Shown here one piece after another: positions 8,564 to 17,594 of a stretch of DNA of 64,000 bases (positions are counted from its first letter, which is position 1; each line of letters begins with the position of its first letter). The translations under genes were made by a program, and so were the position numbers. Origin of the DNA: Paramuribaculum sp. (GTDB lineage: Bacteria; Bacteroidota; Bacteroidia; Bacteroidales; Muribaculaceae); assembly GCA_022511125.1 (NCBI GenBank), contig JAFLSD010000005.1, positions 1 through 64,000 on the forward strand, written 5' to 3'. The notes under the pieces are model-generated. The model searched no databases and had not been told where the DNA came from. It saw only the letters and a list, made by a program, of their open reading frames with translations.

Positions 8564-9430
8564 CTACTTTTTCTTGCGTGTTTGATTATTTTCGTCAGTA
8601 TCTTGAGCGTCCAATTTTTTAAGCTCTTCACGCAAATTATCTTTAACCACAGTAACAGTGCTCAAAGCTTCATGATTCGTGAAAAGTTTCACTTTAAGGG
8701 CATAAAAATTTTCATCATAATCTTTTAACCCATCTAAAACCGTACCGACTAAAATTCCCTCCGGAAAGACAGTAGAGTAGCCGCTCGTGATGACAGTATC
8801 TCCTTTGTTGAAGGTAGAATGACGGGGCAGCTCTTCAAGAATAGCTTCTGTAGGATTTTTCCCATCCCAGACTAAAGAACCCACGAAGTCATAGCCTTTG
8901 ACTTTGCATGAAAGCCTAAATTGATCATTAAGCAGTGAAATAATTCTTGATGCGCGAGGCCCTACAATTTCCACTATTCCGATAATTCCATTGTGATCGA
9001 TAACTCCCATTTCCGGTTCGATCCCGTCCAGAGCACCTTTGTCGATGGTGATGTAATTATTTCTGTGACGCGTACTGTTATTAATAACATGAGCCAATGT
9101 GAAATTATATCTCGACGGATTAGCATCGAAAGGGGCCAATGAGTCTTCTGTCGCCGACAGATCTCTTAATCGCTGTCTAAGATCGAGTACTTCGCTTTCA
9201 AGTTCCGTGTTCCTATAGGCCAACTCCTCATTGATGTTCTTGAGATGAAAGTAGCCTGAAACATTGTTTGCAGTTTTATACACGGAAGCGGATACCGAAT
9301 TTGCTGAAGTAAGATAAAGATGTCGTTGGTAAGGATTGTTTTCGACGAGCAAAAGAATCCCGATAGTAATATAAATTACTAACAGGAATACGGAACTGTA
9401 TCTAATGAAGAAAAGTATAAGATTTCTCAT
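8564..9430 (-). CDS. mreC: MreC, rod-shape protein
   Basis: 288 residues: short cytoplasmic start, one membrane anchor (about 10-30), a coiled coil (about 68-95, NEELAYRNTELESEVLDLRQ), then the periplasmic beta-rich domain with ATVINNS-like and GALDGIEPEMGVID segments and GDTVITSGYSTVFPEGI. MreC links MreB in the cytoplasm to PBP2/RodA. Charged Lys/Asp-rich tail. Second structural gene of the mre operon, 48 bases after mreB. Confidence 0.92.
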   Translation of the reverse strand: MRNLILFFIRYSSVFLLVIYITIGILLLVENNPYQRHLYLTSANSVSASVYKTANNVSGYFHLKNINEELAYRNTELESEVLDLRQRLRDLSATEDSLAPFDANPSRYNFTLAHVINNSTRHRNNYITIDKGALDGIEPEMGVIDHNGIIGIVEIVGPRASRIISLLNDQFRLSCKVKGYDFVGSLVWDGKNPTEAILEELPRHSTFNKGDTVITSGYSTVFPEGILVGTVLDGLKDYDENFYALKVKLFTNHEALSTVTVVKDNLREELKKLDAQDTDENNQTRKKK

Positions 9431-9478
9431 CCTATAGATTCAAATCAACTTTTCGGCGGCATTTATCCGGCCGTCCGT

Positions 9479-10498
9479 TTAGCGGATGAGGAATGAGAAC
9501 TTATCGATATTCTTCAAAGCCACGCCTGTGCCTCTTGCTACGGCGAGTAAAGGATCTTCCGCAATATGGAACTGAATACCAATCTTGTCAGTGAGTCTCT
9601 TGTCAAGTCCACGTAGTAAGGCACCACCTCCAGCGAGGAAAATACCGTTCTTGACGATGTCTGTGTAGAGTTCCGGTGGAGTCTGTTCGAGAGCAGCAAG
9701 CACAGCGGCTTCTATTTTCGAGATACTCTTTTCAATGCAATGTGACACTTCCTGATAAGAGACAGCTACTTCCATGGGGAGGAACGTCATTTGGTTAGGT
9801 CCGTGAACGATATAATCTTCCGGCGGATTTTCAAGTTCGGTGAGGGCACTTCCGACATTCATTTTAATGAGTTCGGCAGTTCTTTCCCCAACTTTGATAT
9901 TATGAACGCGTCGCATATGTTCCATTATGTCTGCCGTGAGGTCATCGCCGGCGATCTGTATACTTTTGTTGGAAACAATGCCGCCAAGCGAAATGACAGC
10001 TATCTCAGTGGTACCACCACCTATATCGACAACCATGTTACCTTCAGGAGCAACGACATCAAGTCCTATTCCGAGGGCTGCCGCCATAGGTTCGTAGAGC
10101 ATGTAGACATCTCTACCTCCTGCGTGTTCGGACGAGTCGCGTACGGCACGGATTTCCACTTCTGTGGAACCTGATGGGATACCGACTACCATTCTCATGG
10201 TAGGGCTAAACCATCGATTTTTTTGAATTGCTTTGTCGACAAATCCTCTGATCATCATCTCGGCGGCATTGAAGTCGGCGATGACACCTTGACGCAAGGG
10301 ACGTATGGTTTTGATATTGTCGTTTTCTTTTCCTTGCATAAGTTGCGCTTCTTTACCGACGGCGATGAGTTTTCCCGTTCTTACTTCAATGGCTACGATC
10401 GATGGTTCGTCAACGATTATTTTATCGTTGTGGATTATAATAGTGTTGGCCGTGCCGAGGTCGATCGCAACCTCTTTGGTCAATGAAAATATTCCCAT
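9479..10498 (-). CDS. mreB: MreB, actin-like rod-shape protein
   Basis: 339 residues, full family length. Nucleotide-binding signatures of the actin superfamily are present: DLGTANT near residue 15, VVDIGGGTTEIAVISLGG around 155-172 and LAGGGALLRGLDK near 290. MreB filaments on the inner membrane face direct wall insertion during elongation. The gene is 15 bases downstream of purH on the same strand, so it is probably at least partly read from the purH promoter. Its presence argues for a rod-shaped or ovoid cell. Confidence 0.95.
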   Translation of the reverse strand: MGIFSLTKEVAIDLGTANTIIIHNDKIIVDEPSIVAIEVRTGKLIAVGKEAQLMQGKENDNIKTIRPLRQGVIADFNAAEMMIRGFVDKAIQKNRWFSPTMRMVVGIPSGSTEVEIRAVRDSSEHAGGRDVYMLYEPMAAALGIGLDVVAPEGNMVVDIGGGTTEIAVISLGGIVSNKSIQIAGDDLTADIMEHMRRVHNIKVGERTAELIKMNVGSALTELENPPEDYIVHGPNQMTFLPMEVAVSYQEVSHCIEKSISKIEAAVLAALEQTPPELYTDIVKNGIFLAGGGALLRGLDKRLTDKIGIQFHIAEDPLLAVARGTGVALKNIDKFSFLIR

Positions 10499-10513
10499 AA
10501 CAGTTTTATTGTT

Positions 10514-12040
10514 TTAATGTTTGAAGTGACGTATTCCGGTGGTTACCATAGCTACACCGTGTTCGTCGCAGAATTGGATAGTTTCGTTATCTCTGATCGA
10601 CCCTCCAGGCTGAATCACCGCATCGATTCCTTCAGCATATGCTATCTCCACACAATCGGGGAAAGGGAAGAAAGCATCGGAAGCCATGACTGCTCCTTTG
10701 AGGTCGAAACCGAAAGATTTTGCTTTAGCGATAGCCTGTTTAAGTGCATCAACTCGTGAAGTCTGACCCACTCCGCTTGCAATCAACTGACTATCTTTCG
10801 CGAGGACGATGGCGTTACTTTTGCTATGCTTAACTATTTTATTAGCAAAGAGAAGATCTTTGCACTGATTTTCAGTGATAGCTTTGACTGTGACCTGTTT
10901 GAGGTCGGCGGGAGTTTCGACACGCAGGTCTTTCTGCTGTACTAAAGCTCCGTTAAGGACTGACCGATATTGCATCGATTGTTTGACAGCTTCTTTCTGC
11001 AAAAGAATAATTCTGTTTTTCTTTTGTTTTAATATCGTCAGAGCTTCCGGCGAATATTCCGGCGCTATGATGACTTCGAAAAATATTTTATTGATTTCTT
11101 CAGCTGTATTAGCATCGATCGTTCCATTAGCTACTATCACACCGCCAAAGGCCGAAACGGGATCGCCGGCCAATGCTTTTTCCCATGCTTCGCTAATAGT
11201 GGGGGAAGTTGCGACTCCACATGCATTGTTATGCTTCAGGATTGCAACTGTAGGATCTTCGAATTCAGCAATCAATGAAACTGCGGCATCGATATCGAGT
11301 AGGTTGTTGTAAGAGATTTCTTTGCCGTGCAACTGATCGAAAATATCAGAAAGATTTCCATAGAAGGTTCCTTCCTGATGTGGATTTTCGCCGTATCTCA
11401 TCTGTTTGGAGCCATCTACCGCAATGCGAAGATATTCCGAGTGATTTACAGATTTAAAGTAGTTGTAGATTGATGAGTCGTAGCCTGAAGATACTGCGAA
11501 AGCTTCGGTAGCGAAGAATAGACGCTCTTCGAGGGTAGTTTTAGGACCTTTTTCGCCGAGAATTTTGGCGAGCGGTTCATATTGAGCTTTGCTCGCTACG
11601 ATTACTACATCTTTGTAGTTTTTCGCACCGGCTCTGATTAAAGAGATGCCTCCGATATCTATTTTTTCGATTATGTCTTCATGTGAAGCACCAGATTTAA
11701 CAGTGTCGTCGAATGGGTAGAGGTCGACTATGACAAGGTCGATTTCCGGAATATCATATTCCTGTATCTGGGCTTGATCTTGAGGGAGCTCTCTACGGTT
11801 GAGTATGCCGCCGAAAATTTTGGGGTGAAGGGTTTTCACTCTTCCTCCGAGGATAGAGGGATAGGAGGTGAGTTCTTCTACGGCTGTACATTTGTAGCCG
11901 AGACTTTCAATGAAAGTTTTGGTGCCTCCGGTAGATATAAATTTAACTCCGGAGGAGTTAAGCATATTCAATATGTCGTCCAACCCTTCTTTATGATAAA
12001 CCGAGATGAGGGCAGTTTTAATGGCTTTTTCGTTAGACAT
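10514..12040 (-). CDS. purH: PurH, AICAR transformylase / IMP cyclohydrolase
   Basis: 508 residues, bifunctional enzyme of the last two steps of purine synthesis (AICAR to FAICAR with 10-formyl-THF, then cyclisation to IMP). The N-terminal MGS-like IMP cyclohydrolase domain shows STGGTKTFIE and GRVKTLHPKIFGGIL; the AICARFT domain shows QMRYGENPHQ, LKHNNACGVA and SDAFFPFPDCVEIA. First gene of the run leading into mreBCD-mrdA-rodA, an arrangement usual in Bacteroidetes. Confidence 0.95.
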   Translation of the reverse strand: MSNEKAIKTALISVYHKEGLDDILNMLNSSGVKFISTGGTKTFIESLGYKCTAVEELTSYPSILGGRVKTLHPKIFGGILNRRELPQDQAQIQEYDIPEIDLVIVDLYPFDDTVKSGASHEDIIEKIDIGGISLIRAGAKNYKDVVIVASKAQYEPLAKILGEKGPKTTLEERLFFATEAFAVSSGYDSSIYNYFKSVNHSEYLRIAVDGSKQMRYGENPHQEGTFYGNLSDIFDQLHGKEISYNNLLDIDAAVSLIAEFEDPTVAILKHNNACGVATSPTISEAWEKALAGDPVSAFGGVIVANGTIDANTAEEINKIFFEVIIAPEYSPEALTILKQKKNRIILLQKEAVKQSMQYRSVLNGALVQQKDLRVETPADLKQVTVKAITENQCKDLLFANKIVKHSKSNAIVLAKDSQLIASGVGQTSRVDALKQAIAKAKSFGFDLKGAVMASDAFFPFPDCVEIAYAEGIDAVIQPGGSIRDNETIQFCDEHGVAMVTTGIRHFKH

Positions 12041-12080
12041 GTGATTATTAGTGTTTTAAATTCTGAGTGAAATTTCTATG

Positions 12081-12088
12081 CAAAGTTA
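12081..12088 (-). promoter_or_regulatory. -7 box upstream of purH
   Basis: TAACTTTG on the minus strand, about 40 bases before the purH ATG. No TTG at the ideal -33 spacing (the nearest TTTG is about 25 bases away), so it is only a fair match. Confidence 0.45.
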
Positions 12089-12234
12089 CGAAATAATAAG
12101 AAAAAATCAGAGACAAAAATTCATTTTTCCGGGACAAAAAGAAAAATTGTCGATTGACGGAGATGTAATTGGCAAAACCTTATCTACAGGTCGGATGTTA
12201 TAAAGACAGATTAATGTTGAAACAATTTAGGATT

Positions 12235-12735
12235 ATGGTCAAAACAGGTATATTTTACGGTTCGAATACCGGGACAACCGAGTCGGTTGCCAATAAGATA
12301 GCAGAATGCCTTGGCGTTGAAAGCACTGATGTTCACAACGTGGCTGAAACGGCTCCTTCGATAGTGGGGGAGTACGGTTTGTTAATTCTCGGCGCGAGTA
12401 CGTGGGGCGACGGTGAGCTTCAGGACGATATGGCTGACTTTGTGACAGGTTTGAGCGCAATGTCGCTTAAAGACAAGAAGATAGCCCTATTCGGATGTGG
12501 AGATGAATCGATGGAGGATACTTTTTGCGATGCAATCGGCGACATGTACGACCGACTACAGCAAACAGGTGGGATTTTCATCGGAAAATTCAATACCGAC
12601 GGTTTAAAGTTCAATCATTCGAAAGCGGTGAAGGATGGTATGGCAGTAGGATTACTTACTGATGAGGTTAACGCGTCTGAACTGTCAGAGAAAAGAGTCA
12701 AAGAATGGTGCGATGCTATTCGACAAGAATCTTAA
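12235..12735 (+). CDS. Flavodoxin (long-chain type)
   Basis: 166 residues from the ATG at 12235. That start places the FMN phosphate loop GSNTGTTESVA at residues 8-18, as in the family; an upstream in-frame start at 12169 would add an unlikely 22-residue tail. ASTWGDGELQDD and the FGCGDE segment form the isoalloxazine-binding loops, and the length indicates a long-chain flavodoxin. It carries one or two electrons on FMN between reductases and acceptor enzymes, often replacing ferredoxin under iron limitation. Single gene, divergent from purH. Confidence 0.93.
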   Translation: MVKTGIFYGSNTGTTESVANKIAECLGVESTDVHNVAETAPSIVGEYGLLILGASTWGDGELQDDMADFVTGLSAMSLKDKKIALFGCGDESMEDTFCDAIGDMYDRLQQTGGIFIGKFNTDGLKFNHSKAVKDGMAVGLLTDEVNASELSEKRVKEWCDAIRQES

Positions 12736-13029
12736 ATAAAGTTAAAGTCGAAAAAATTTTTTAGGTTATATTGCAGTTGCTCAGCTTCATAAGGTGGGCA
12801 ACTTTTAGCGTATAGGCCAAATTCGCAGATAGGTGGCCGAATCGTGTTGTAACTTTGTATCCATAAGTGTCGGCTATACAATAAATCCATAAAATCTTAT
12901 AATTCCCCCGATAAATCAGATGGATTTATTTTTCTGCCGACAAGCGAACATTGACATATTGGATTACAATTATTTATCGATTAGAGCCTAAGAGATATTA
13001 ACATTAGGTATCTGTTCTACAGATTGACT
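12736..13029. other. Spacer with an orphan plus-strand -7 box
   Basis: No gene is visible. TAACTTTG at 12850-12857 matches the Bacteroidetes -7 box on the plus strand, but no plus-strand gene follows before 17595, and no clear -33 element is present. GGCCA (12816-12820) and TGGCC (12834-12838) form a short inverted repeat just upstream. Confidence 0.4.
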
Positions 13030-13326
13030 CTAATAATCATCGTAATCGAAACGTTCGTCGTCTAAATCGTCTAAATTGTCACGAAGGTCGTCTATTTCAT
13101 CCTGTAAGTCATCATATACGTCTGATTTATAGTCAACTTCATCTAATCGACCTTCTAACTCATCAATCCACGCAGACAGTCTGTCATATTGTTCGTCGAG
13201 CTGCGCTTCTCTCGAGGAATTATACGAGCGAGACTTTGAATTATGTGTGCTATGGTTCTTTCCACCAAAAATAAGCTCAAATAGTGCAGCCGCACTGAGG
13301 AATTTCCAGAAACTCATGCTTTTCAA
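13030..13326 (-). CDS. Small acidic coiled-coil protein, unknown function
   Basis: 98 residues. After a hydrophobic start (FWKFLSAAALFELIFGG, about 6-22), which may be a membrane anchor or peripheral helix, comes a polar Ser/Asn stretch and then a strongly acidic heptad-like region from about residue 40 (DELEGRLDEVDYKSDVYDDL and similar), ending Asp/Tyr-rich. The composition and reading frame look real, but I recognise no family. It lies directly downstream of the restriction-subunit remnant on the same strand, with no sign of functional connection. Confidence 0.55.
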   Translation of the reverse strand: MKSMSFWKFLSAAALFELIFGGKNHSTHNSKSRSYNSSREAQLDEQYDRLSAWIDELEGRLDEVDYKSDVYDDLQDEIDDLRDNLDDLDDERFDYDDY

Positions 13327-13339
13327 TTTATGGTTACAT

Positions 13340-13838
13340 TTATACTATTCCGTTGATTATGTTGGAAAGGTTCTCGAATTTATCGACAACACCGTAACGT
13401 GTGGTATTTGTCGAAATCGAGTTGAACAGCTTTTTGGCACATTCTGTTTTAGCTTCTTCGATTCCTCGAAGTTCCATTTTGTCGAGCGAGCCTTTGGTTT
13501 CAGCGACAAAGAAAACGTGACGAACCGTACCGTCCTCAAATACAATCGCCCAGTCAGGAGCATAGCTGCCTACAGGAGTGGGAATTTTGAGTTTACGAGG
13601 TAGTTTTGCGAATATCAAAACTTCGTTTGCACCTTGCAGCGCCTCGGCAAAATTCTTTTCTCCTTCGCTGTCAAATCCCACGTAAGCTGTGATATGCTTT
13701 GAAAGTTCGAGAGCCTTGTTTACATTCAGACGACGTTCAGGCACAAAGATTGTGCTGTCGTAAGATGTGTTTTCCCAGATAGAGAAACTGTATAGAAAAA
13801 CGCATAATGCACACCAATAAGGACATCTACCATTTCTT
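13340..13838 (-). pseudogene. C-terminal remnant of a type III restriction enzyme Res subunit
   Basis: The open stretch encodes the end of a type III restriction subunit: FAKLPRKLKIPTPVGSYAPDW, then VFFVAETKGSLDKMELRGIE and EAKTECAKKLF. PDW...ETK is the PD-(D/E)xK nuclease signature of the EcoP1I/EcoP15I-type endonuclease domain. Full Res proteins are about 900-1000 residues with an SF2 helicase part; here a stop at 13838-13840 precedes, no helicase motifs are found upstream, and there is no mod methyltransferase. A GTG at 13742-13744 could start a 134-residue product, but a decayed remnant is more likely. The adjoining 350 bases hold no gene. Confidence 0.75.
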
Positions 13839-14130
13839 CATTCTTGACTATGACTACGAAAGTTGCTAAGTTTCAGAAAGCCAAGAAATAAAGCGTTGTA
13901 AACGCCTTTCGTATGTAGCGAACCTCCCAATAGCCGGTGTTTTTCCTCCTCTGAGGCGCCAGATATCGCGGGGCTCTTTTGCAAATTTACGAATTATTCG
14001 GGGTTTTACAATTGGAGGAGGGTGGATTTTATGGTGAACAGAGCAAGAGTGGTGGGAGATCGTAGAAATTTTATTGTGGTTTAAAATGGTGAGTGGAGGA
14101 GTGGAGGAGAGGAGGAGAAGTAAAAAAGGA
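13839..14130. other. Gene-free tract with purine-rich run
   Basis: No coding frame is convincing. TAAATTTG on the minus strand (13989-13982) matches a -7 box pointing toward the restriction remnant. From about 14089 to 14130 the plus strand is almost pure G/A with repeated GGAGG units, next to the pgk terminator. It may be the scar of the lost restriction locus; nothing else can be supported. Confidence 0.45.
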
Positions 14131-14171
14131 ATCGGGTAGACAGGGCGAGGGGGCGCCGATGTCTACCCGAT
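14131..14171 (-). terminator. Rho-independent terminator of pgk
   Basis: ATCGGGTAGACA (14131-14142) and TGTCTACCCGAT (14160-14171) form a perfect 12-bp stem with a 17-base loop; on the minus strand it is followed by CC and a run of six T (14127-14122). It lies 24 bases after the pgk stop. Confidence 0.88.
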
Positions 14172-14194
14172 GAGGGGTTAAATTTGGGATAGGG

Positions 14195-15439
14195 TTATTT
14201 TACAGCTGCTACACCGGGAAGAACTTTTCCTTCGATTGCTTCGAGGAGGGCACCGCCTCCAGTAGAAACGTAGGAAACTTCGTCGGCAAGGCCAAATTTG
14301 TTGATACATGCTACTGAGTCACCGCCTCCGATGAGAGAGAAGGCACCGTTTTTAGTAGCGACAACGATAGCGTCGGCGATAGCGCGCGATCCTCCTGTGA
14401 AGTTGTCGAATTCGAATACTCCTGCGGGTCCGTTCCAAAGGATAGTCTTCGACGGTTCGATGGCAGCAACGAAAGCTTTACGTGTTTCGGGTCCTGCATC
14501 GAGTCCTTCCCATCCGTCGGGTATATCCATAGCGGAGCAAACCATAGTTTTAGCATCGTTGCTGAACGAGTCGGCTGCGATACAGTCGGTTCCGAGAATG
14601 AGGTTGACACCTTTTTCTTTAGCTTTCTTCATGATTTCGAGAGCGAGGTCGAGCTTGTCTTCTTCGCAGAGAGAGTTGCCGATTTTTCCACCCATAGCTT
14701 TAGCAAAAGTGTAGGTCATGCCTCCGCAAAGAATGAGATTGTCGACTTTGTCCATGAGGTTTTCGATGATTCCAATTTTAGTGGAAACTTTAGAGCCTCC
14801 CATGATGGCAGTGAAAGGACGGTTGATGTTGCTAAGGATATTGTCGACAGCTTTCACTTCTTTTTCCATGAGATATCCCAGCATTTTGTCATCGGGCTGG
14901 AAATAGTCGGCGATAACAGCTGTCGATGCGTGTTTGCGGTGAGCTGTTCCGAATGCATCGTTAACATAAACATCAGCATAGCTTGCAAGTTTTTTAGCAA
15001 ATTCTTTCTGACGTTCTTTCATTTCTTTTTTAGCTGCGTCGTAGGCGGGATCGGCTTTGTCTATTCCAACAGGTTTGCCTTCTTCTTCTGGGTAGAAGCG
15101 GAGGTTTTCCAAAAGGAGTGCCTGTCCGGGCTTCAAAGCCGCAGCAGCCTCATCGGCAGCAGCACAATCTTCAGCAAAAGCTACATCCACTCCTAATGCT
15201 TTGGCTACATCATCTTTGATCTGAGACAAAGACATTTTGGGGTTCACTTTTCCTTTCGGTTTACCCATGTGGCTCATGATGATGAGACTGCCACCGTCAG
15301 CCAATATTTTTTTAAGTGTCGGGAGGGCACCGCGGATACGCGTGTCGTCGGTGATTTTTCCGTTTTCGTCGAGAGGCACATTGAAGTCAACTCTGACGAT
15401 AGCTTTTTTGCCTTTGAAATTGTAAGAGTCTAAAGTCAT
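14195..15439 (-). CDS. pgk: Phosphoglycerate kinase
   Basis: 414 residues from the ATG at 15437-15439 ([20 protein letters not shown]). An in-frame ATG at 15469 is rejected because it overlaps the -7 promoter box. Family motifs: [47 protein letters not shown], the hinge region GGSKVSTKI, and the nucleotide site [17 protein letters not shown] with GGGDSVA near the end. It transfers phosphate between 1,3-bisphosphoglycerate and ADP in glycolysis. Own promoter and terminator make it a single-gene unit. Confidence 0.96.
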   Translation of the reverse strand: MTLDSYNFKGKKAIVRVDFNVPLDENGKITDDTRIRGALPTLKKILADGGSLIIMSHMGKPKGKVNPKMSLSQIKDDVAKALGVDVAFAEDCAAADEAAAALKPGQALLLENLRFYPEEEGKPVGIDKADPAYDAAKKEMKERQKEFAKKLASYADVYVNDAFGTAHRKHASTAVIADYFQPDDKMLGYLMEKEVKAVDNILSNINRPFTAIMGGSKVSTKIGIIENLMDKVDNLILCGGMTYTFAKAMGGKIGNSLCEEDKLDLALEIMKKAKEKGVNLILGTDCIAADSFSNDAKTMVCSAMDIPDGWEGLDAGPETRKAFVAAIEPSKTILWNGPAGVFEFDNFTGGSRAIADAIVVATKNGAFSLIGGGDSVACINKFGLADEVSYVSTGGGALLEAIEGKVLPGVAAVK

Positions 15440-15466
15440 GATATTATGTTTTATAAAGTGAGTATG

Positions 15467-15474
15467 CAAAAATA
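15467..15474 (-). promoter_or_regulatory. -7 box of pgk
   Basis: TATTTTTG on the minus strand, about 28 bases upstream of the chosen pgk start; it decides against the longer start at 15469. The -33 region, inside the end of pyrF, has no clear TTG. Confidence 0.5.
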
Positions 15475-15480
15475 CGAAAA

Positions 15481-16311
15481 TTATTTTTCGGTATATAATT
15501 TAAGTAGTGAGTCCATCTGATCTCTGAGCTTTTTAGCCTCTGATGCGGCTTTTTCAGCAAAGGTTTCGTCGGTTGCAGCATAGATAATGCCTCGCGAAGA
15601 GTTTACCAGCAAGCCACAGTCGCCGATCATTCCGTAACGAGCAACTTCTTCGAGGCTACCTCCTTGAGCACCTACTCCGGGTACGAGCAGGAAGCTGTCG
15701 GGCGCAACCTGTCGGATGTTCTTAAACATCGTGCCTTGAGTCGCTCCGACTACGTACATCATCTCGTCCTTTCCGCCCCATTCGCGTGATTTTTCAATGA
15801 CGATTTCAAAGAGGGATTTGCCTTGTTCGTTTTTAATAAACTGAAAGTCGCGGGATCCTTTATTGGATGTGAGTGCAAGGAGAATGACCCATTTTCCGGG
15901 AAATCCGAGGAATGGGGTTACGCTGTCTTCTCCCATATAAGGAGCTACTGTGAGCGCGTCGACATCGAGATGGCCGAAGAAGCTTTTGGCATACATGGCG
16001 GATGTGTTTCCGATGTCTCCTCTTTTAGCATCAGCGATGATGAACTGGTCGGGGTAACGGTCACGTATATAAGCCACCGTTTTTTCAAATGAAATCCAAC
16101 CTTCGCCACCCATACTTTCGTAGAATGCGAGATTGGGTTTATAGGCCACCGCATATGGAGCCGTAGCATCTATAATCTGACGGTTGAATTCATAAATCGG
16201 GTCTTCCTGTGTGAGAAGATGACGTGGAATCTTATCTATGTCGGGATCAAGTCCTACACAAAGGAATGATCTTTTACGGAAGATATTGTCGACTAATTCT
16301 TTTCTTGTCAT
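15481..16311 (-). CDS. pyrF: Orotidine 5'-phosphate decarboxylase (type 2)
   Basis: 276 residues, the longer type 2 form found in Bacteroidetes and actinobacteria. The catalytic loop is seen as [15 protein letters not shown] (Lys and the two Asp of D-x-K-x-x-D), with [12 protein letters not shown] near the N-terminus and [11 protein letters not shown] for the phosphate site. It makes UMP from OMP, the last step of pyrimidine synthesis. It follows prfA on the same strand after 15 bases and is probably cotranscribed with it. Confidence 0.95.
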   Translation of the reverse strand: MTRKELVDNIFRKRSFLCVGLDPDIDKIPRHLLTQEDPIYEFNRQIIDATAPYAVAYKPNLAFYESMGGEGWISFEKTVAYIRDRYPDQFIIADAKRGDIGNTSAMYAKSFFGHLDVDALTVAPYMGEDSVTPFLGFPGKWVILLALTSNKGSRDFQFIKNEQGKSLFEIVIEKSREWGGKDEMMYVVGATQGTMFKNIRQVAPDSFLLVPGVGAQGGSLEEVARYGMIGDCGLLVNSSRGIIYAATDETFAEKAASEAKKLRDQMDSLLKLYTEK

Positions 16312-16326
16312 AATTTTAAGTTTTAA

Positions 16327-17436
16327 TTAAAGTTCGGCTGATTTAAGTTTTTCGGCATTTTCGGCCAAGATGAGATTGTCGATACAGTCCTGAATGTCAC
16401 CGTTGACGAATGCTGATAGATTATAGATGGTATAGTTGATGCGATGATCCGTAATCCTGCCTTGCGGGAAATTATAGGTCCGTATCTTCGCCGAGCGGTC
16501 GCCAGTCGAAACCAATGTCTTACGTCTTGAAGCGATATCGTCGATATATTTCTGATGCTCCTTGTCGTAGATGTAAGTGCGAAGACGACTCAATGCCCTC
16601 TCTTTGTTCTTAGGCTGGTCGCGAGTTTCCGTACATTCTATCAGTATCTCTTCGGTAATACCGGTATTTGGATTTTTCCAGTTATATCTCAACCTGACGC
16701 CTGATTCCACCTTGTTGACATTCTGTCCTCCGGCTCCTCCGCTACGGAAAGTGTCCCATTTGATTTCCCCTTCGTTAATCTCAACGTCGAATGGTTCGGC
16801 TTCGGGAAGGACTGCCACCGTTGCGGCCGATGTGTGTACGCGTCCTTGTGTTTCTGTGACGGGGACACGTTGTACGCGGTGGACTCCGCTTTCGTATTTA
16901 AGAATTCCGTAAACACCTTCTCCTGAAACCGAAGCCACAATTTCCTTGAAACCTCCGGCTGATCCTTCGGTGAAAGAAGTTACGGACAACTGCCACCCTT
17001 TGGATTCGCAATATTTAGAGTACATCCTGAATAAATCGCCTGCGAAAAGTGCGGCTTCGTCCCCTCCAGTGCCACCTCTTATCTCGAGAATAGCATTTTT
17101 ATCGTCTTCGGGGTCGGCGGGAATGAGGCTTAATTTTATTTCTTCTTCAAGCGCGGCAATACGATCTTCGAGGTCATGGAGCTCAATCGAAGCCATATCT
17201 CTGAGTTCGTCGTCCGATTCGTGCATCAAAATGTTTTTAGCGTCTTCGGAGTCGATCACTGCCTGCCGATATTTTTTAGCGAGCGCGATGATTTTTTCGA
17301 GGTCGCGATATTCTTTAGTTAGGCGCACAAATCGCTTTCTGTCTTCAATGACGGCCGGATCAGTAATGAGGGTGGAAATTTCCTGAAACCGGTTTTCTAT
17401 CCCTTCAAGCTTATCTAAAATTTTGTTTTCCGCCAT
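16327..17436 (-). CDS. prfA: Peptide chain release factor 1
   Basis: 369 residues. The stop-codon recognition tripeptide of RF1 is present as P-V-T (in HRVQRVPVTETQGR), and the peptidyl-transferase motif GGQ lies in SGGAGGQNVNKVES. Segments EIRGGTGGDEAALFAGDLFRM and YNFPQGRITDHRI are typical. It ends translation at UAA and UAG. Leading gene of the prfA-pyrF unit, with a -7 box about 50 bases upstream. Confidence 0.96.
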   Translation of the reverse strand: MAENKILDKLEGIENRFQEISTLITDPAVIEDRKRFVRLTKEYRDLEKIIALAKKYRQAVIDSEDAKNILMHESDDELRDMASIELHDLEDRIAALEEEIKLSLIPADPEDDKNAILEIRGGTGGDEAALFAGDLFRMYSKYCESKGWQLSVTSFTEGSAGGFKEIVASVSGEGVYGILKYESGVHRVQRVPVTETQGRVHTSAATVAVLPEAEPFDVEINEGEIKWDTFRSGGAGGQNVNKVESGVRLRYNWKNPNTGITEEILIECTETRDQPKNKERALSRLRTYIYDKEHQKYIDDIASRRKTLVSTGDRSAKIRTYNFPQGRITDHRINYTIYNLSAFVNGDIQDCIDNLILAENAEKLKSAEL

Positions 17437-17482
17437 ACGCTCTAAAAATTGATGCGAAGTTAATTAAAATAAATCAGACTTC

Positions 17483-17490
17483 AAAGTTAA
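17483..17490 (-). promoter_or_regulatory. -7 box of prfA-pyrF
   Basis: TAACTTTG on the minus strand, about 50 bases before the prfA start. No clear TTG at the -33 position. Confidence 0.5.
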
Positions 17491-17539
17491 GTCCAGGGAT
17501 AAATCGAGGAGTATAAAAAGGATGAGCGATCGGCGGGTT

Positions 17540-17571
17540 TTTGTGTATGTAAAATGAAATTTATAATTTTG
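17540..17571 (+). promoter_or_regulatory. Promoter of tig
   Basis: TTTG (17540-17543), 20-base spacer, TAATTTTG (17564-17571): a full match to the Bacteroidetes consensus, 23 bases before the tig ATG. Confidence 0.75.
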
Positions 17572-17594
17572 TAGTAAAATTAATTAATCAGTTT

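Noticed and set aside
12169..12234. Longer start for flavodoxin
   Set aside because: Adds 22 residues before the FMN loop, unlike the family; the ATG at 12235 fits.
14089..14130. Purine-rich GGAGG tract as a G-quadruplex
   Set aside because: Runs are only two G long, so at most a weak two-tier structure; not worth a feature call.
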